Part shown: piece after piece, positions 36,656-46,520 of the stretch | How the letters are laid out: every line of letters starts with the position of its first letter | Numbering within the stretch: position 1 is the stretch's first letter | Assembly: GCA_002067895.1 (NCBI GenBank) | Contig: MVRE01000006.1 | Coordinates: forward strand, 1 to 64,000 | Direction: 5' to 3' | Source of the DNA: Methanoregula sp. PtaU1.Bin051 | GTDB lineage: Archaea > Halobacteriota > Methanomicrobia > Methanomicrobiales > Methanospirillaceae | Length of the DNA stretch: 64,000 nt | The notes under the pieces: model-generated | What the model was told of the DNA's origin: nothing | The model's database searches: none | What the model saw: the letters and a program-made list of their open reading frames with translations, nothing else | Translations under genes and position numbers: made by a program

Positions 36656-39600
36656 ATGTACTCCCTCCTCTACGTTGATGATGAGCCGGGTCTGCTGGAA
36701 ATTGCCAAGGTTTTTCTGGAAAAAACCGGGGAGTTTTCAGTTGATATCTACACATCAGCGCAGGATGCCCTGAACTCCGGGGCTATCTCGTCCTGCGATG
36801 CCATAATTTCTGATTACCTTATGCCGGAAACGGATGGCATCGCCTTTTTAAAGACCGTCAGAAAACGGCACGGGGACATCCCATTTATTCTCTTTACCGG
36901 TAAAGGGCGGGAGGAAGTCGTGATCCAGGCGATCAACAACGGGGCGGATTTCTACCTCCAGAAAGGCGGAGACCCGAAAGCCCAGTTCGCCGAACTTATG
37001 CACAAGATCCGGCAGGCGATAGCCCGGCGCCGGGCTGAGCGATCGCTCGTGGAATCAGAGAAGCGGCTTTCCGACATCATCAACTTCCTGCCGGACGCCA
37101 CGTTTGCCATCGACCGGTCCGGCCGCGTGATTGCATGGAACCGTGCAATCGAGGAGATGACCGGTGTTGCCGCCGCCGAAATCCTGGGGAAGGGGGAGTA
37201 CGAGTACGCGATCCCGTTCTATGGTACGCGGAGGAAGATCCTCATTGACCTGATCTTCGAACCTGACGACGTTATTGCGAAAAATTATGCCCATATCATC
37301 CATGACAAGGATATCCTCATTGCCGATACAACGTTGCCACGGCCGAAAGGCAGGGTTGTTACCCTGATGGGCAAGGCAAGTCCTCTCTACGACCGGAATG
37401 GCAACATTGTCGGTGCAATCGAGTCCATCCGCGATATTACTGAATTGAAGATGGCGGAAGAAAAACTGCTCCATGCCAAGAAAGACTGGGAGACTATCTT
37501 TCGGGCAATTGGGCACCCCGCTCTTGTCCTTGATGCCCGGAATCGCATTATCGATGCAAATGACGCCACGCTTAAAGTAACCGGTAAGTCTCTTGCAGAC
37601 CTGAAGGGAAAACGCTGCTACGAGGTATTCCATGCCCCGGGTTTAGAACAACCCCCCGACAACTGTCCGTTCGAGCAGCTCAAAAAGACCGGCAGCTCCG
37701 AGACAGCGGAGACCGAGATCGAAGCCCTGAACGGGTATTATTCGGTCAATTGTACACCGGTTTATGGCGCCGATGGCAAGCTCGAGAAGGTGATCCATAT
37801 TGCTATGGATGTCACGGAGCGGCGACGGGTAGAGAATGCCCTGCGGCAGGCCAATGTTGTCATGGAGAACAGCCCGGTAGTACTCTTCCGCTGGAAGGCA
37901 GAAGAAGGCTGGCCGGTTGCCTATGTCTCTCAGAACGTCGTCCAGTTTGGTTATTCCCCCGAAGAGCTGCTCTCAGGCGCCATACCCTATTCCTCCATGG
38001 TGCATCCGGATGATCTTGAACGGGTGGCTTTGGAGGTTCAGAATTATTCGGATGAGGGTACTGACCAGTTCCAGCAGGAGTACCGAATTAAAACCCGCAA
38101 TGGTGATACCCGCTGGATTGATGATCGTACTGTAATCGAGCGCGACGCATCCGGACAAATCACGCACTACCAGGGCATTATCATAGACATTACCGACCGC
38201 AAGAAGTATGAAACCGAACTCCGTGCCGCTTACGAACAGATAACTGCTTCCGAAGAAGAATTGCGCGGGCAGTACGAGGCACTGGCACGGGGCGAGCAGC
38301 GGATCCGGGACAGCGAGGCCGAGTACCGCAATGTCCTTCGGACTGCAATGGACGGATTCTGTATCATCGACATGTCCGGCTCGTTCATCGATGTCAATGA
38401 CGCATTCTGCACGATGCTCGGTTACTCCCGCGGGGAAGTACTTACCCTTTCACTTCCCAAGGTGGAAGTCAGGGAAACCCCGGAAGAGATCGCCAGCCAC
38501 ATCAGGGAGATCATCAGGAAAGGCGAGGACCGGTTCGAAACAAAATTCCGTCGTAAAGATGGCAGGATCATCGATACAGAGGTAAGTGTTGTCTACACCC
38601 GGACCAATGGCGGCCGTTTTCTCACGTTCAGCCGGGACATCACAGATCGGAAAACCATGGAAAAAACGCTCCGCGAGAGCGAGGAAAAGTACAGGTCCCT
38701 CGTGGAAGTCTCCCCTGTTGCCGTTGCCGTGCACCGCGGCGGAACGATCATCTATGTGAACCCGGAGGCCGTCCGGCTCGCGAAGGCCGGATGTGCCGAA
38801 GATCTCGTCGGGAAGGAAATCATCTCATTCATTCATCCTGATTACAGGCAAAAGGCGCTTGAGGATTTACGCCGGATAGCTGAGGAAGGCAGGATAATTC
38901 CTCTCCAGGAAGAGCAGTTCCTTACGGTTACCGGTGAACCGTTCACTGTCGAGGTCGTGGCGAAACGGATCCTGTACGAAGGTTTACCCTCCGTATTAGT
39001 TGCATTCCGGGATATCACCGAACGCAAGAAGGCAGAGGAAGCGCTTCGGGAGACCGGGAGACGGTTGCAGGAAGCCCAGGAGATGGCGCACCTGGGTTTC
39101 TGGACCTGGGATGTTGCGACGGGACAGGTCGAATGGTCTGACGAGGTTTTCAGGATCTTCGGGCTCGATCCCAAAAAATTCACTCCGCAGATCGATTCTA
39201 TCCTTGCGCTCTCCCCGTGGCCCGAAGAGCAGCAGCGCGGTGCGGAACTGATCCGGAAAGCAACGGTGTCCCGCGAGCCGGGCACATATGAACAACGGTT
39301 CCTCCGGCCGGATAAAAGCATCGGATATTACTACTCTACCTTCCAGGGCAGGTATGATGACGCCGGCAATCTCATTTCCATCATCGGGACTGTACTGGAC
39401 ATTACCGAACGCAAGAAGACCGAAGAGGCGCTCCGCGAGAGCGAGCAGAATTACCGCCTCCTCTTCGAGACCGCATCGGAAGGCATCCTTGTCGCGCAGG
39501 GCGACCGCATGGTGTACGTCAACGCTGCGATGATCCGGCTCCTCGGTTACCCGGAGGATGTCATCACATCAAGGCCGTTTACCGATTTCATCCATCCCGA

Positions 39601-42600
39601 TGACCGCGAGCTTGTCCTCTCCCGCCACCTCCAGCGCATGAGGGGAGAGGCACCTCCCACCGGTTACATTTTCAGGATCATCACGCAGGAAGGGCAGGAG
39701 AAATGGGTCCGGATCAGCTCGACGCGGATGAACTGGTCCCAAAAACCCGCTTCGCTCAGTTACCTCACGGATGTCACGGAGCAAAAAAAGGCTGAAGAGC
39801 GCCTTATTGCCGCCAACAGGGAATATATCGCCCTGCTCGACCAGATCCAAGACGTATATTACCGGAGCGATAATGAGGGCAGGCTGGTTAAGGCCAGCCA
39901 GTCCTGGGCAAAACTCCTCGGCTATAACGATGTCTCCGAATGCATCGGGAAAAGTATTACAGACGAATTCTACATCAACCCGGCTGACCGTGAAAGGTTC
40001 CTCGAAGAGATCAACCGGAACGGGAAAGTCACCGATTACGAAATCCTGTTGAAAAAGAAGGACGGGACGCCGGTGCTTGTGGAGACCAGCAGCCACCTCT
40101 CGTTCGATTCTGCGGGGAATATTACCGGTATCGAAGGCACGTTCCGCGATATTACCGACCGGAAAAACACGGAAAAAGCACTCCGCGAGAGCGAGATCAA
40201 GTTCCGCGCCATTGTCGACCATTCCTTTGAGTTCATCGGCCTCCTGACACCTGATGGTGCCCTGGTCGAAGCCAACGAATCAGCGCTGGCATTTGCTGGG
40301 ATTTCTAAATCCGAAGTACTGAACCGGCCGTTCTGGGAGACCCCCTGGTGGACGCATTCTCCGGAACTCCAGGATAAACTCAGGGACGCCATTATACGCG
40401 CTGCATCCGGCGAGACCGTCAGGTTCGAAGTTCCCCTCCGTGATGCGCACGGACAGACTGCCGATTTTGACTTCTCGTTAAAACCGGTCATGGATCCGGC
40501 TGGCAGGATCCAGTACCTGATCCCGGAAGCCCGGGATATCACGGCACAGAAACGGGCGGAAGAGGCGCTCGAAAAGCGCCTCATTGCCCTGACACAGCCA
40601 CTGGAAGATACGGGAATTGCCTTTGAGGATCTCTTCAATATCGAAGAGATCCAGCGCCTGCAGGATGAGTTTGCGAAAGCTACCGGGGTAGCCGTGCTAC
40701 TCACCCGCCCGGACGGCACGCCGATAACAAGACCGAGCAACTTCTGCCGGTTATGCGGCGAGATCGTGCGGAGCACCGAAACGGGAAGGCTGCGATGCCA
40801 GAAATCTGATTCCGTTCTCGGGGAATTCCATGAGGGGGGGCCGTTCGTGCATACCTGCCTTTCCGCCGGCCTTTGGGGGGCCGGGGCAAGCATTGTGCTT
40901 GGCGGCAGGCACATCGCCAACTGGCTGATCGGGCAGGTACGCAACGAGGCCCAGACAGAGGAGGGGATGCGGGCATATGCGCGGGAGCTCGGTGTCGATG
41001 AGGAGGAGTTCATCAGGGCATTCCTTGAAGTTCCCGTAATGTCCCCGGAGCAGTTCGGGGCTGTCGCACAGTCGCTCTACATCCTTGCAAACCAGTTGTC
41101 CAGATATGCATACCAGAATGTGCAGCAGGCCCGTTTCATCACCGAGCGGAAAAAGGCCGAAAAGGCGCTGCGGGAGAGCGAGGAACGATACCGGCTGCTC
41201 GTGGAGAATATCCCCTTTGGCATCACTCTGATCGATGCGGAACACCGGGTCATTCTTTCGAATGCCGCCCAGGGGCAGATGTTCCACACGGACCCTGGAT
41301 CATGGGTCGGGAAATACTGCTACCGGGAATTTGAGAAGCGCGATGCCGTGTGCCCGCACTGTCCCGGGACCAGAGCAATGGCCACAGGAATGTGTCATGA
41401 TGTGGAGACCGCGGGTATCAGGGATGATGGAACCAGGTTCAATGCCCGTATCCATGCTATCCCCCTGCCGGATCCTGAGGGGCGTATCACAGGGTTTATT
41501 GAAATTGTCGACGACATTACCGAGCGGAAAAAGGCCGAAGAGGCGCTGCGGGAGAGCGAGGAGAAGTACCGCGCACTGGTCGAGGCAACCGGTACGGGAT
41601 TTGTTATCATCGACGAACGGGGAAAGGTACTGGATGCGAACCAGGAATATGTCCGTCTTACGGGCCATGCTACGCTTGATGAGATTGCCGGAAGAAGCGT
41701 CCTGGAATGGACAGCCGATTACGAGAAAGAGAAAAATACTGAAGCGGTACGGCAGTGTCTTCGGGACGGATTTATCCATAACTTAGAGATCGATTACACT
41801 GATGCTTCCGGAACCATCACTCCGATCGAGATCAATGCGACCGTTCTGAAATCCGGGGACTCCCTTCAGATACTTACGCTTTGCCGGGACATCACCGACC
41901 GCAAGAGGGTTGAAACTGAACTCCGGGAGAAGACCGAGGAACTGGACCGGTTCTTTACGGCAAGCCTCGACCTTTTCTGTATCGCGGATACAGACGGGTA
42001 CTTCCGGCGGCTGAACCCCGAATGGGAACGGACGCTCGGGTACTCGCTTGCCGAGCTTGAAGGCCACCGGTTCCTCGATTTCGTGCATCCCGATGACCAG
42101 GCAGCCACGCTGGCCGCTGTTTCCGACCTGCGCAACAAGAAGGAAGTGATTAACTTCACGAACCGTTACCGCCATAAAAACGGGGAATACCGGTGGATCG
42201 AATGGCGATCCTACCCGACGGGGAACCTGATCTTTGCCGCAGCCAGGGACATCACAGCACGCCATCTTTCCGCGGAGTACACTGCCCGGATCAGTGCGCT
42301 CAAGCAGGACATGCTCGGCGTCGCACCGCTGGAAGAGAAACTGAAAAAGATTACGGACTGCATTGTCGATCTGTTTGGCGCCGAATTTGCACGGATCTGG
42401 ATCAACGGGCCCGGGGACCTCTGCAATCAGGGGTGTGTCCATGCACTGGTCGCTGAGGGCCCGGCCGCGTGTCAGGACCGCACTGCCTGCCTGCACCTCG
42501 TTGCCAGCTCAGGGCGGTACACCCATATTGATGAAGGTATCAGCAGGGTACCGTATGGGGTGACCAGTATTGGCAATATCACACAAGGTAATGACCCCTT

Positions 42601-45043
42601 CTATATCACCAACGATGTAGCCCATGACACGGTTGTCCGCGACCATGAATGGGCGGTTTCACTGGGCCTGGTCTCCTTTGCAGGGTTCAAGCTGGTATCT
42701 CCGGAAGGAAAACCGATCGGGATTCTTGCCCTTTTCAGCCGGCAGCCGATAAATACGGATATCGCCGTGTTCCTGGAAGACCTTGCGACAACGGCATCAC
42801 AGGTTATCGGTACCGGAATTGTGGAGAGGACTCTTGCCGAAAGCGAGGAGAAATACCGGACGCTTATCGAACAGAGCCAGGACGGGGTGGCGATTGTCCA
42901 GGACGAACGGCTCGTCTTTGCCAACCGGGCATTATCATCGATGATCGGCTATTTTGAGGAGGAAATTCTCGGTCATCCTATCGATGAATTCCTCGCCCCG
43001 GAGGATCTTGGAAGGGTCATGGCCCTGCACCGCGAAAGGATGGGCGGCGGGCAGGCCCCGTCATCGTACGAATTCGCACTCCTCCACAAGGATGGCAAAA
43101 GCCGTGTCATCACGAAGATGAACGCCGGGAAAGCGATAATCGGTGGAAAACCGGCAATGATCGCAACGTTCCATAATATAACAAAAGAACGGGAACGGGA
43201 GGAAGCCCTCAGGGAGAGCGAGGCCCGGCTGAGATCGATCCTTCGCGGGTCTCCGGTATTACAGTTCGTCATTGACCGCAACCATAAGGTCATCTCGTGG
43301 AACAAGGCGATCGAGGAGTACAGCGGGATTAAGGCCGAGGAGATCCTCGGTACCGACCAGCAGTGGCGGGCGTTCTACAGGGAGAAGCGGCCGGTGCTTG
43401 CCGACCTGCTCGTTGACGGCAGGATAGATCTCGTCCCTGAATTGTATGCCGGGAAGTACAGCAAATCCGAACTTGTCGAAGGTGCCTATGAAGCAACTGA
43501 TTTCTTCCCGGAGATGGGCATATCGGGAATCTGGCTCCATTTCACTGCAGCCCCGATTGTGGATCCGGTGGGAACCATCATCGGGTCGGTCGAAACGCTT
43601 GAGGACATCACAGAGCGGCAGAGAGCCGAAGAATCGCTGAAAAAGAGCGAGGAGCAGTATAAGCAGATCTTTAAATCGTTTATCGACATTTACTACGAGA
43701 CCGACAGAAACGGGATTATAACGGTACTCTCTCCCTCCGTTTATCCTATGTCCGGCTGGAAACCGGAAGACCTGATAGGAAAACCGGTCTCGGTCCTTTA
43801 CGTCAACCCGTCCGAACGGCAGGTGCTTCTCGAACGGCTGAAGCGCGAACACGCGGTACATGGGTTCGAGGTGGAGCTGAAAAAACGGGACGGCACACCA
43901 ATCCCGGTTTCTGTCAACGCCCAGATACGGTATAACCCGGCAGGGGAACCGGACGGAATTACTGGTTCGATCCGGGATATCACGAACGATATACTGGCGC
44001 GAAAAAAATTACAGGAGAGCGAGCGGCAGTACCGGAGTATTATCGAAAATATCCAGGACGCATTCATCCGTACCAACAGGGACGGGCAAATCATCATTGC
44101 CAGCCCGTCTGCGGCAACATTGACCGGTTACGGTTCTGTTGACGAGATGATTGGTACGCCTTTCTTGTCATTATTCAGGTTCGCTGAAGACTTCCAGACC
44201 CTCCGGGAGATGATTATGGTGGAGAGGCACGTCCGCGACTACGAGGTCGAGTTTGAAAGGAAGGATGGTTCCGCCTTCTGGGTGGCGGTCAGCGCCCATC
44301 TCCTGTCTGAAGAGCAGGGAAGTACCCTTGGACTTGAGGGTATTGTCCGTGATATATCTGAACGCAGGAGAATGGAAAACGCGATACGCGAGGCCAACCG
44401 GAAACTCAATCTTTTAAACAGCGTAACAAGGCATGACGTTGCGAACCAGCTGACGGCGCTTCGGGGTTATACGCAGATCGCCTCGATAAGGAAACCCGAG
44501 CCTGTCATCGCCGACCTTCTCGCGAAGATTGATGCAGCAGCAGCCACAATCGCCAGCCAGATCGAGTTCACGAAGATCTACCAGGAGATGGGATTGAAAG
44601 CTCCGGCATGGTTCCAAATCGAAGAGGTTGTGACACAGGCTGGCAACAGTCTGGTAAAATTCTCCACAACCTGCCGGAAATACGAGATCTTTGCCGATCC
44701 GATGCTCGGACGTGTCTTCTTTAACCTGTTCGATAACTCCGTCCGGCACGGCGAGAAGGTTACTGCAATCACTGTCCGCTGCGAGCGGGCACCGGGCGGG
44801 CTGGTGATCATCGTTGAAGATGACGGGATTGGAATTCTATCTGGAGAAAAAGAGAAGATCTTCGAGAAAGGATTCGGGAAAAATACCGGCTTCGGCCTAT
44901 TCCTCGCAAGGGAAGTCCTCTCGCTCACCGGCATCACGATCCGCGAGACCGGGATCCCGGGAAGAGGGGCGCGGTTCGAGATCCTTGTACCGAAAGGGCT
45001 GCACCGCTTCGTATCGCCAACGACTCCCGCATCGCAGGAATAA
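36656..45043 (+). CDS. giant receiver-PAS16-PocR-GAF histidine kinase
   Basis: A 2795-residue cytoplasmic kinase. In order it has a receiver (MYSLLYVDDEPGLLE, IISDYLMPETDG) and nine PAS domains. A PocR-type domain of about residues 1305-1490 (RPSNFCRLCGEIVR, CLSAGLWGAGASIVLGGRHI) follows. Three PAS domains, a GAF domain of about 1878-2058 and four PAS domains come next. A H-box with RHDVANQLTALRGY (His about 2591) and a HATPase with EDDGIGILSGEKEKIFEKGF complete it. PAS counts come from the repeated DITxRKxxEExL linkers. Cysteines in PocR (CRLC and later CPHC in the next PAS) could bind metal or act as redox sensors. No membrane segment is present. Confidence 0.92.
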   Translation: MYSLLYVDDEPGLLEIAKVFLEKTGEFSVDIYTSAQDALNSGAISSCDAIISDYLMPETDGIAFLKTVRKRHGDIPFILFTGKGREEVVIQAINNGADFYLQKGGDPKAQFAELMHKIRQAIARRRAERSLVESEKRLSDIINFLPDATFAIDRSGRVIAWNRAIEEMTGVAAAEILGKGEYEYAIPFYGTRRKILIDLIFEPDDVIAKNYAHIIHDKDILIADTTLPRPKGRVVTLMGKASPLYDRNGNIVGAIESIRDITELKMAEEKLLHAKKDWETIFRAIGHPALVLDARNRIIDANDATLKVTGKSLADLKGKRCYEVFHAPGLEQPPDNCPFEQLKKTGSSETAETEIEALNGYYSVNCTPVYGADGKLEKVIHIAMDVTERRRVENALRQANVVMENSPVVLFRWKAEEGWPVAYVSQNVVQFGYSPEELLSGAIPYSSMVHPDDLERVALEVQNYSDEGTDQFQQEYRIKTRNGDTRWIDDRTVIERDASGQITHYQGIIIDITDRKKYETELRAAYEQITASEEELRGQYEALARGEQRIRDSEAEYRNVLRTAMDGFCIIDMSGSFIDVNDAFCTMLGYSRGEVLTLSLPKVEVRETPEEIASHIREIIRKGEDRFETKFRRKDGRIIDTEVSVVYTRTNGGRFLTFSRDITDRKTMEKTLRESEEKYRSLVEVSPVAVAVHRGGTIIYVNPEAVRLAKAGCAEDLVGKEIISFIHPDYRQKALEDLRRIAEEGRIIPLQEEQFLTVTGEPFTVEVVAKRILYEGLPSVLVAFRDITERKKAEEALRETGRRLQEAQEMAHLGFWTWDVATGQVEWSDEVFRIFGLDPKKFTPQIDSILALSPWPEEQQRGAELIRKATVSREPGTYEQRFLRPDKSIGYYYSTFQGRYDDAGNLISIIGTVLDITERKKTEEALRESEQNYRLLFETASEGILVAQGDRMVYVNAAMIRLLGYPEDVITSRPFTDFIHPDDRELVLSRHLQRMRGEAPPTGYIFRIITQEGQEKWVRISSTRMNWSQKPASLSYLTDVTEQKKAEERLIAANREYIALLDQIQDVYYRSDNEGRLVKASQSWAKLLGYNDVSECIGKSITDEFYINPADRERFLEEINRNGKVTDYEILLKKKDGTPVLVETSSHLSFDSAGNITGIEGTFRDITDRKNTEKALRESEIKFRAIVDHSFEFIGLLTPDGALVEANESALAFAGISKSEVLNRPFWETPWWTHSPELQDKLRDAIIRAASGETVRFEVPLRDAHGQTADFDFSLKPVMDPAGRIQYLIPEARDITAQKRAEEALEKRLIALTQPLEDTGIAFEDLFNIEEIQRLQDEFAKATGVAVLLTRPDGTPITRPSNFCRLCGEIVRSTETGRLRCQKSDSVLGEFHEGGPFVHTCLSAGLWGAGASIVLGGRHIANWLIGQVRNEAQTEEGMRAYARELGVDEEEFIRAFLEVPVMSPEQFGAVAQSLYILANQLSRYAYQNVQQARFITERKKAEKALRESEERYRLLVENIPFGITLIDAEHRVILSNAAQGQMFHTDPGSWVGKYCYREFEKRDAVCPHCPGTRAMATGMCHDVETAGIRDDGTRFNARIHAIPLPDPEGRITGFIEIVDDITERKKAEEALRESEEKYRALVEATGTGFVIIDERGKVLDANQEYVRLTGHATLDEIAGRSVLEWTADYEKEKNTEAVRQCLRDGFIHNLEIDYTDASGTITPIEINATVLKSGDSLQILTLCRDITDRKRVETELREKTEELDRFFTASLDLFCIADTDGYFRRLNPEWERTLGYSLAELEGHRFLDFVHPDDQAATLAAVSDLRNKKEVINFTNRYRHKNGEYRWIEWRSYPTGNLIFAAARDITARHLSAEYTARISALKQDMLGVAPLEEKLKKITDCIVDLFGAEFARIWINGPGDLCNQGCVHALVAEGPAACQDRTACLHLVASSGRYTHIDEGISRVPYGVTSIGNITQGNDPFYITNDVAHDTVVRDHEWAVSLGLVSFAGFKLVSPEGKPIGILALFSRQPINTDIAVFLEDLATTASQVIGTGIVERTLAESEEKYRTLIEQSQDGVAIVQDERLVFANRALSSMIGYFEEEILGHPIDEFLAPEDLGRVMALHRERMGGGQAPSSYEFALLHKDGKSRVITKMNAGKAIIGGKPAMIATFHNITKEREREEALRESEARLRSILRGSPVLQFVIDRNHKVISWNKAIEEYSGIKAEEILGTDQQWRAFYREKRPVLADLLVDGRIDLVPELYAGKYSKSELVEGAYEATDFFPEMGISGIWLHFTAAPIVDPVGTIIGSVETLEDITERQRAEESLKKSEEQYKQIFKSFIDIYYETDRNGIITVLSPSVYPMSGWKPEDLIGKPVSVLYVNPSERQVLLERLKREHAVHGFEVELKKRDGTPIPVSVNAQIRYNPAGEPDGITGSIRDITNDILARKKLQESERQYRSIIENIQDAFIRTNRDGQIIIASPSAATLTGYGSVDEMIGTPFLSLFRFAEDFQTLREMIMVERHVRDYEVEFERKDGSAFWVAVSAHLLSEEQGSTLGLEGIVRDISERRRMENAIREANRKLNLLNSVTRHDVANQLTALRGYTQIASIRKPEPVIADLLAKIDAAAATIASQIEFTKIYQEMGLKAPAWFQIEEVVTQAGNSLVKFSTTCRKYEIFADPMLGRVFFNLFDNSVRHGEKVTAITVRCERAPGGLVIIVEDDGIGILSGEKEKIFEKGFGKNTGFGLFLAREVLSLTGITIRETGIPGRGARFEILVPKGLHRFVSPTTPASQE

Positions 45044-45161
45044 GCGGCCTCCATTACCGGGGATTTGTGGGACGAACCCTCAGACAGATCCGGTGCTGAA
45101 CGGAATTATCCTCCCCTCCCGGGTCACCAGGAGTGCTCCCGCACCTTTTTTACATGCCCCG

Positions 45162-45179
45162 CCCTGTAATGGTACAGGG
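45162..45179 (+). promoter_or_regulatory. dyad at the RuBisCO start (operator or translation hairpin)
   Basis: CCCTGTA-ATGG-TACAGGG is a perfect 7-bp dyad with a 4-base centre. It ends 6 bases before the RuBisCO ATG, and its right arm contains the start of the purine-rich ribosome site AGGGAG. As DNA it could be a repressor site over the transcription start. As RNA it would hide the ribosome site. Confidence 0.5.
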
Positions 45180-45185
45180 AGAACC

Positions 45186-46478
45186 ATGGCAATCGACTGG
45201 TACAATGAGTTCGTCGACCTGAACTACACGCCGGCAAAGGACGATCTTGTCTGTCTTTTCTCTTTCGAGCCGGCCGCCGGCATCAGCACGGAGGAGGCGG
45301 TTGGCCGGATCGCGTCCGAGAGCTCGACAGGGACTTGGACAACGCTCTTTACGATGCCGCCGCGGATGAAGAGACTGCAGGCAACGGCGTTTGACATTGA
45401 AGGGAATTTCGTAAAAATTGCGTATCCTCTCGCGCTCTGGGAGGAGGGTAACGCAGTCCAGCTCTTAAGCGGGATTGCCGGGAATATTTTCGGGATGAAG
45501 GCGCTTTCCAACCTCCGGCTCATCGACGCCACGCTGCCGCAGGCATACCTGAAACATTTCAAAGGCCCGCACTTCGGGAATAACGGCATCCGGAAGATGA
45601 TGGGCATCCGCAACCGCCCCCTGACCGGCGCTGTGCCGAAGCCCAAGATCGGATTTACGGCAAAGGAGCACGCGGAGGTCGGGTACGAGACCTGGATGGG
45701 CGGGTTCGACTTCGTAAAGGACGACGAGAACTTAACATCCACCTCATTCAACCGGTTCGAGGACCGCGTAAACCTGATGGCCCGGAAACGCGAGAAGGCG
45801 GAGAAGGAGACCGGGGAGAAGAAGTCCGCGTTCATCAATATCACGGCCGATGTGGAGACGATGAAGGAGCGTGCCGACCTCCTCGCGGAATACGGGTGGA
45901 ACTACGCGATGATCGATGTCGTTGTCGCGGGGACGGCCGGCGTAATGACAATGCGTGATTACTGCTCGGACCTGAACCTTGCCATCCACGCCCACCGGGC
46001 CATGCACGCGGCGTTCGACCGGAACCGTCAGCACGGGATCACGATGTACTTCCTCGCAAAGATCATGCGGCTTGTCGGCGTATCGCAGATCCATACCGGG
46101 ACCGCGGTCGGGAAACTGGAGGGGACGAAGAAGGAGTCCATGATGCTTGCGGATCTCCTGCGGGAGCAGAAGATTGCGGCCGACGACAACCTCTGCCTCG
46201 CGCAGGACTGGGGGAAGATCAAATCGGCGTTCCCTGTCTCATCGGGCGGTTTGCATCCCGGCCTCGTGCCTGACGTGCTGGATATCTACGGCACCGAGCT
46301 CGTGCTCCTCGTCTCCGGCGGCATCCACGGCCACCCGAAAGGGACCCGGGCCGGCGCGAAGGCGACGATGCAGGCGATCGAGGCATGGCAGGACGGCGTC
46401 ACGCTAAACGAGAAGGCGAAGAAGGCAAAGGAGCTGAAACAGGCCCTTGAGAAGTGGGGATACTACAAGCCGAAATGA
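45186..46478 (+). CDS. rbcL: form III ribulose-bisphosphate carboxylase (RuBisCO)
   Basis: A 430-residue archaeal RuBisCO large subunit. It shows the active-site strands AVPKPKIGFTAKEHAEV and GGFDFVKDDENLTS (the Lys is the carbamylated one, followed by the metal ligands). It also has IHTGTAVGKLEG (loop 6) and SGGIHGHPKGTRAGAKA (phosphate binding). Form III enzymes fix CO2 onto ribulose bisphosphate made from AMP/nucleosides or, in some Methanomicrobiales, through the reductive hexulose-phosphate cycle. The open frame extends 124 codons upstream into the kinase tail, but ATG 45186 with AGGGAG is clear. No small subunit or phosphoribulokinase gene is in the window. Confidence 0.93.
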   Translation: MAIDWYNEFVDLNYTPAKDDLVCLFSFEPAAGISTEEAVGRIASESSTGTWTTLFTMPPRMKRLQATAFDIEGNFVKIAYPLALWEEGNAVQLLSGIAGNIFGMKALSNLRLIDATLPQAYLKHFKGPHFGNNGIRKMMGIRNRPLTGAVPKPKIGFTAKEHAEVGYETWMGGFDFVKDDENLTSTSFNRFEDRVNLMARKREKAEKETGEKKSAFINITADVETMKERADLLAEYGWNYAMIDVVVAGTAGVMTMRDYCSDLNLAIHAHRAMHAAFDRNRQHGITMYFLAKIMRLVGVSQIHTGTAVGKLEGTKKESMMLADLLREQKIAADDNLCLAQDWGKIKSAFPVSSGGLHPGLVPDVLDIYGTELVLLVSGGIHGHPKGTRAGAKATMQAIEAWQDGVTLNEKAKKAKELKQALEKWGYYKPK

Positions 46479-46520
46479 AGATCGCGGACTGTTCTTTTTA
46501 TCATAACGATAATTTCTCGG

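Noticed and set aside
44814-45185. N-terminal extension of RuBisCO
   Set aside because: It overlaps the kinase HATPase domain in another frame; ATG 45186 has a ribosome site and the family start.
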